From Pachyseris speciosa (taxonomy: Eukaryota > Cnidaria > Anthozoa > Scleractinia > Pachyseridae), in contig JAEMWC010000003.1 in assembly GCA_016490735.1 (NCBI GenBank), positions 860,001 to 924,000 of the forward strand: DNA of 64,000 nt. Reading direction: 5' to 3'. The translations under genes were made by a program, and so were the position numbers. Positions 58,553-64,000 of this stretch are shown here, one piece after another. Under the pieces are notes generated by a model. That model ran no database searches. It saw only the letters and a program-made list of their open reading frames with translations, and was not told the DNA's origin. Every line of letters starts with the position of its first letter. Within the stretch, counting starts at the first letter, position 1.

Positions 58553-61500
58553 GTAAGTGAAAACAATACGTCCTTTCTGCAGCGAAATACTGGTTAAAAC
58601 ACTTAAATGATCAATGTTATAAAGTTTCGCTTTCTTTAGTCATGCAAATCACAGCTCTAGTCTCATCTGTTCAGCCGTTGTTTACAACACTTGTTTAAAG
58701 ACGTAAGTATTTTCTTGTTTTTGTCATTGTTGTGGGCAGTTTTAGTTATTCGTTCGCATTGTTTTCTGAGATCAGACTGTTTTGTTTTGCTGGTCAATTT
58801 ATTTTGAATTTTATTGAAGCTGTCACATTTCGAAGGTGATATGTGAAATGGTTTGAGTCCCGAAGCATTTTGGAGCGTTCAAATCACAGTTACAGGAAAT
58901 TGGAGATGGAAAAAAAAACGACTGAAGTTAGGCCTCGAGTTGAGTTGAAAGAAACCTAATATAAAAATTACATTCTTAACCGAAGCAGTTTGGAACCTTG
59001 GGAGGTTCTCGAAAACATGTCTGTACACGTGGTGAAATCAGTGTGAAATATCTGGAAATATGATAGTTCACCGCTTTTTTTCCAAAATCTAGTGGCTCAG
59101 CTATTAATGTTTGTAAAAGGGGATTGTCCATTGTTCCCCATAATCAAGGATCACCCAAGTGGGTCATATTAAAACGTATTTAGTCCAGTGTATTTAACCC
59201 ACAAGTGGGATAATGCCAGTGTCAAATGTTACAATTTTCAACTTTAAACAGTGTCGTGTTCATTCACAACAACAATTTTTGGAGAGATTTCCACACGGCC
59301 CATTACTTCAGTCATATTATTCCTATAAACAAACAAACAGCGATTGTGGATGGAGTTTGAGTTGGAAAATGCATACATACATGTGACCAATTGAGGAAAT
59401 TGAGAAAATCTTACCCAAGTTTTGGCACATTAGCATTGTGCAGAAATTTGATGCTGGTTAAAACATAAAAGAGTGGTTGATTTCTACACAATTTTTGTGC
59501 TTACTGAGTGTTACATGGTTTTTGAAGCATATGGGAACAGATTAACCGATTAGATGTACTTTCAAGTAGCGAAGTAAATTTTAGCATTCAAATTTTATTA
59601 GCTGATTAGTTTAGCTTGAATTTTGAAGGAATGTAAACTATTGGAATGTTTCAGAAATGTGTTTTATTTGTGATAAATTAATACTTTTAATTAGATGAGT
59701 AAGTAATTGATTTGTTAAGAACACGACCCCACAAGCTTTTTAGCTTTAATTCTTATCATGTATAAATAGAGAAAATGTATAAATCTGTTCTGTTCTGTTC
59801 AGTTGTTTTGAAGCAGCATAAAAAACATGCAAAAGCAAAGTAAAGGTTGCATTGGAAAAAAAACTGCACAATATAGTTTCACAGTATCAACTTTCTATGG
59901 ACATTTTTGGGCTAAAGCCATTGTTTCTATTTAATTGCCTTGTTTACGTAGACGTTGATGAAGTGCAGCACTAAACATAATCACTGTGCAGTATTACCTG
60001 ATGGCTGGGGATCTGTTGGGGATTTGGGTCAAATGAAGAATTGTTGCCATTGAGGCTTGTTTGCACCATTAGCATGTTCAACAAGATTATGATGCACACT
60101 GAAATATACTGAATTTGATTGCGTTGCTCTGCTAGCTATGTTATAACGTTTTATGGTATAATAACTTTCTGTTTGCTTGTCATGTAGGAAATCTGTCTGC
60201 AAAAGTGACAAAGGAAGACCTAATGCGTCACTTTGGTCTTGATACAACACCACACCGAAGATCACATTCATGGATAGAACTAGCTGTTGGACGCTCAGGA
60301 GTATCCCAAGGTTTTGGATTCATTAATGTTCCTGAACATCTTGCATGTAAGGTTTTAGTTGTACTCAATGCTACCTGGTCAACAATGGTTTCTGTGCATC
60401 AAAAAATTACATGTTTGAAGGGTGCACACATGTATTGCATTTTATTATTTTCAATCCATTTTAATGAGAATTGAAAACTTTTCTGAGAATGGACTAGTTC
60501 TACATTTTTGTCTTCTGGGACATTCAAACAGGGCAAAGTTAACTAGCATCAGTCACCTTTTGCTGCTTATTTGGCATGATCTGTAGCATGTACCATAATA
60601 CCCTTGTTGTCTTTATTTTCAACTAAGTCCTGAACATGATTTCCTAGGTTACTGTTTAACAATAATAATTATTCATGGTTCATGCATCAGTGTGCGTTCA
60701 TCGAGATATGAAGCACGCTGGAAGTCTGGAGAGCACGAAAGATGTGTAAGAGTTGCTCGAGGCGAAGCCAAGAGCAACTCTAGCCTCTTGAGTGGGTTGA
60801 AAATACAAGGCACAGCAGAGATCTTTTTGACCATCTTAGAGGTGTTTGAATATCTGATCAAACACTCTTTCAAGTGTTTGATATGGCTTCACAAAGAATC
60901 AATAATCCTTGGAGAAATTTAAAGCAAAAGTTCACCTATCCAACAACAACATACTTTATTTCATTCATTGAAATGATGGATTAACAACAACAACGCAACA
61001 ACAACAATGTTTGACAGATACAAAGTACCCACCCGAAGGTAGGAAAGGCTAGTCGAGTTGGGTATTAAAAACACAGAAGGAAAATAACACAACTTACAAA
61101 CATTAATGAAAAATAATTCAAGTACAGATTACAACTGGATCTTTTGACTAGGAACAAGAAAATAAGATAATTTACAGTAACATGATAATCTACAATAACA
61201 GGAGCTAAAATTTAAAGGTGCTATTTTGGTTCCATAAATCCAGCAGATATTTTAGCAAGATCATTTTTTTAGGAAGATAATCATCTTCATCGTTAAGTAA
61301 TTTCAGTAAAAGTGTATGATTTTTTTTGTTAAAACCTCTTTCACAGTTGTAGTGATTTCCTTTGTGTTCTCTTAATAATCACTTTATTTAAGCCTCAAAT
61401 CTTTGTAGCCAAGCACAGATGCTCTTACCAATTGAGGAGACTAAATCAAATCAACTCTAAATCAAGTAAAATTCTAATCAAATCAAATGTTGGTTTTGGG

Positions 61501-64000
61501 GGAGAGGGGAAAACCGGAGGACCCGGGGAAAAACCTCTCGGAGCAGAGTAGAGAACCAACAAACTCAGCCCACTAATGATGACAAGTCCGGGAATCGAAC
61601 CCGGGCCACATTGGTGGAAGGTGAGCGTTCTCGCCACTGTGCCAACCCTGCTCCCTGCAATGATTGAAGAATTGACTTTGCAATTGAACTACATGTACAT
61701 TTTTTCTATGAGAAATAAGTGTGCTATGTTTTGTGGAAGCTTGCACCAACCACAAACTTATTGACAATGGATTCTTTGTTTTCCAGATGACTTGCTTCAG
61801 TTAAATGGTACTAAGCTCTACGACAAGGCCATTAGAGTTGAACCAGCCAGGAACTCTGGAGGTGGTCGCAGTGACAGAGTTTCCATTCCATCAATGGTTC
61901 CTCCCTCTTACGTCATGCCAATTCCTCAGCTGGCTAATTACGGATATCGGGGGAACCAGAATCACAATCCCAGGGGTCAGAGAAATAGACGACGTCCTCA
62001 AGGTCCAAATGATATTGTAAAAGTACCAGAGGATAAGGTGCTGCAGCTCATAGATGTAGGGGTCAATCTTCCAAATAAAGCGTAAGTTGATAGAAAGAAA
62101 AGAGAGAAATCTAAAGCTATGTTAATATAGTACAGAGCTGTTATGACGGGCTGTAACCTATAATGCCTGCTGTGACAGAATACAGTTGATGGGAACTTGG
62201 TGTTAATACTACTAATAATAATAATTTAAAACTTCTATTGTACATTATCCATACAATTATCTAACATGCATTACAATACTTTAAAATATAACCTGCATGT
62301 GTACCTTAAAATATAAAATATAATTATGAATTAAATCATGTACAATACCTGGAACAAATTAACAATAAATCCTTATGTATCATCGTATGAAAGCCTAAAG
62401 AGATATGTCTTAAAATGGCACTCAGATGTTTCTATGTTTTACATGGATAGATGCCTTAGGTAGTGAATTCCACAATGCAGGGGCAGCCCAGAAAAGCAAT
62501 CTTAGCTGGTTATGAAGCAACAAATTAGTTTGTTATGGGTGTGACAGCTGTCATAAGGTCATAGCCTGTGACAGCTGTTACAGTTGAATTTCCATGAGTG
62601 GACCTTGACTGTTTTCTGTTTTACTTTTTTCACAAGGGAATTAGAAAATATTATTTGTTACAGGAATGAATCTCAGTGTAACATGTGGCTCAAAACTTGA
62701 TAACAGCTCTCTGTGAAGCCCATAGGTGCTTAAAACTCTCATGCAGTGTTGAAAATCAGTTATTAGTTTTTTGTTGTAAAGTCATACTTGTGCTCCTTAG
62801 GCAACACATTCTTTTAAAACTAATATTTTTCAGTGTTTTTTATTATTTGACCTGTACTTTCTTTGATTCAAACTTACAGGTTTTCTAGAGACATTCGAAA
62901 TGTGATTGAGCAGGCCGAAGTGGTGGGAATAAAACAGATGATACTGACAGGAAACACGCTACAAATGAGTCAGTCAGCTGTCCTTCAAGCCAAAGCACAT
63001 CCTAGGGTGCTGTTTGCTTCAGTGGGAGTTCATCCACATTTTGCAAAGGAATGGAATGACAAAACAGCTACAGAGATTGAAGAGTTAGCTAAAGACCCTG
63101 TGGTTGTGGCCATCGGTGAAGTTGGTTTGGACTTTTACAGGAAGTATTCAGAAGAGCAGTCGCAGATTGATGCTTTCACTAAACAGGTAAGCAACAGTTA
63201 ACTTTGCAAGTGGTTGCAGACGTGTATAAATTTAGTACATGTACAGTTATTTAGCAGTAACTGTTTATCATTGGATGAGATAGAGCATGTTAGCAAGAAT
63301 TATCATGGACGAGGTTTAAAGCCAAAGGCTGAGGTGGATAACACAAACCAAGGCCTTGATAATAGAGTCCTAAAGTGTGATGTCACAAATATTTAAATTA
63401 AATTATGGGCTTTGTTGAGATTTTCTGAAAGAGCAAGTTGAAAAATGCTAGCTTGCCAAATATCAGCTTGGAAAGGCAAATCGGGTCTGGAATATTGGCA
63501 CCTTTATGCTCTGCTGACTCCACACAAATCCTTCTAAAAATTACTTGGTTCTTAACGTTAGGAACTAAGTAAAATTTAGAATGATTTGTATGTATAACGG
63601 TCCTGATATCTTGCTCTGAAACTGTAAGAAAACGCTGATTTTTAGCAAGTAGGTCTTTTTTATCGTGTTCTTTCTAAATATCCGAACAAATCCCATAATT
63701 TCTCAAATTTAGTTTTTGTGATGTCATTACTTTAGGACTCGTATGTCTCACTATCATGAAAAAACCAAATTCTTCAATTGTCTTAGTATAACCCCCTAAC
63801 TTTGACACCTATCTGGATCACGTTTTTAAACCACTAGGGGCACTAAGAGGGCACTTGATTTGGCAGTTGTGTGGTGCAGAGGGTATGTCGATATTTACTG
63901 ATTTTGAACTTTGACGGGTTTTTTTGTTTCAGGTTGAGGTCGCCTGTGAAGTTCAGAAACCACTCCTGGCTCACGAGCGAGCATCACATCAGAAATTCAT
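58525..64000 (+). CDS. RRM-TatD fusion: RNA-recognition motif joined to a TatD-family metal nuclease (partial, runs off window)
   Basis: Five exons give the first 285 residues. Residues about 6-88 form an RRM: RNP2-like FFVGNL at the start and RNP1-like SQGFGFINV in the middle. A Gly/Arg/Asn-rich linker (about 89-140) follows. From about 148 the protein is TatD-like: DVGVNL (D152), TGNTLQ, SVGVHPH, the metal-ligand glutamate in AIGEVGLDFYR (E241) and a ligand histidine in PLLAHERASH (H277). Family knowledge: TatD enzymes are two-metal TIM-barrel 3'-5' exonucleases or endonucleases that act in DNA repair and DNA degradation. The fusion with an RRM is seen directly, because exon 3 encodes both the last RRM strand and the first TatD strand. 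RNA-guided or RNA-directed substrate choice is an inference. The C-terminal part of the barrel lies beyond the window. Confidence 0.88.
58553..60187 (+). other. Intron 1 of RRM-TatD
   Basis: AT-rich, no coding segment or mobile element recognised. It may hold promoter-proximal elements of the shared promoter. Confidence 0.45.
60188..60346 (+). CDS. RRM-TatD exon 2 (core of RRM)
   Basis: Residues 10-62. It starts NLSAKVTKEDLMRHFGL and contains SQGFGFINVPEHLA, an RNP1 with both aromatic positions kept. Acceptor ATGTAG, donor GTAAGG. A single-exon reading continues into the intron, but homology stops at the donor. Confidence 0.88.
60347..61371 (+). other. Intron 2 of RRM-TatD, first part
   Basis: A possible unclassified repeat lies at about 60690-60890 (GTTGCTCGAGGCGAAGCCAA, with GAACACTTGAAAGAGTGTTT-like hairpin material near 60860). 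Otherwise nothing recognised. Confidence 0.35.
61372..61657 (-). mobile_element. SINE family A, copy 3 (most complete)
   Basis: The minus strand reads tRNA-like head (GGGTTGGCACAGTGGCGAGA; box B GGTTCGATTCC), GAGAGGTTTTTCCCCGGG, CTCTCCCCCAAAACCA, then a tail region ending in AATAAAGTGATTATT. It serves as the uninterrupted reference for the split copy at 54264-55100. In RRM-TatD intron 2. Confidence 0.85.
61787..62081 (+). CDS. RRM-TatD exon 3 (RRM end, linker, TatD start)
   Basis: Residues 63-160 plus two bases. LLQLNGTKLYDKAIRVEPAR closes the RRM fold. A linker rich in Gly, Arg, Asn and Pro (NSGGGRSDR, RGNQNHNPRGQRNRRRPQG) follows, then LQLIDVGVNLPNKA, the first TatD strand. This one uninterrupted exon is the proof of fusion. 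Acceptor TTCCAG, donor GTAAGT. Confidence 0.9.
62082..62879 (+). other. Intron 3 of RRM-TatD
   Basis: Contains a short ACTAATAATAATAAT tract (62211-62225). No exon or classified element recognised. Confidence 0.45.
62880..63186 (+). CDS. RRM-TatD exon 4 (TatD barrel)
   Basis: Residues 161-263. It includes MILTGNTLQMSQ, FASVGVHPH and VVAIGEVGLDFYRKYSEEQ, all in the order found in E. coli TatD. The catalytic-site glutamate is E241. Acceptor TTACAG, donor GTAAGC. Confidence 0.93.
63187..63932 (+). other. Intron 4 of RRM-TatD
   Basis: No exon or classified element recognised; ends in the acceptor TTTTTTTGTTTCAG. Confidence 0.5.
63933..64000 (+). CDS. RRM-TatD exon 5 (cut by window end)
   Basis: Residues 264-285: VEVACEVQKPLLAHERASHQ and the next few, matching the TatD segment P-x-F-x-H-CRDAHERF. 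The histidine in LAHER is the expected metal ligand. Acceptor TTTCAG; the exon continues past base 64000. Confidence 0.9.

Overview
This is about 64 kb of a eukaryotic genome that is intron-rich and AT-rich, with dense short inverted-repeat elements, tRNA-derived SINEs, Penelope-like retroelements (PLEs) and LINE 3' ends. The genes (an ovo-like SNAG/C2H2 factor, XRCC1, a TatD nuclease) are animal-type. Together with the repeat mix, this suggests an anthozoan, most likely a stony coral. The organism is an inference; the gene identities are read from translated exons.

Three host genes can be assembled by matching splice sites, reading phase and remembered family sequence. (1) An ovo/OVOL-like transcription factor on the minus strand (8411-14119): a first coding exon with a SNAG-type start and a large second exon with four C2H2 zinc fingers. 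(2) XRCC1, the single-strand-break repair scaffold, on the minus strand (29448-58225) in 20 coding exons: N-terminal domain, REV1-type FF motif, nuclear localisation stretch, BRCT1, acidic CK2-type motifs and BRCT2. Every intron phase is consistent, with one exception: a one-base deficit in an A run of exon 8. (3) A plus-strand gene (58525 to beyond the window end) that joins an RNA-recognition motif to a TatD-type metal nuclease. The end of the RRM and the start of TatD lie in the same exon.

Genes 2 and 3 are head to head, with 299 bases between their start codons. That gap carries a CRE-like site and an E2F-like site, so a shared promoter serving two nucleic-acid maintenance genes is likely.

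Layout: 1-8.4 kb is intergenic sequence with several small foldback elements. 8.4-14.1 kb is the ovo gene. 14.1-18.8 kb is repeat-poor upstream sequence. 18.8-27.8 kb holds a 106-bp satellite (nine-copy array plus diverged relatives), SINEs and a LINE 3' end. 27.8-29.4 kb is XRCC1 3' flank. 29.4-58.2 kb is XRCC1, whose introns carry a 30-bp minisatellite of about 1.2 kb, three PLE fragments, two near-identical foldback elements, SINEs and nested palindromes. 58.2-64 kb is the promoter and the RRM-TatD gene. Several insertions are nested (PLE in MITE, PLE in SINE, foldback in SINE), which gives a relative order of events.
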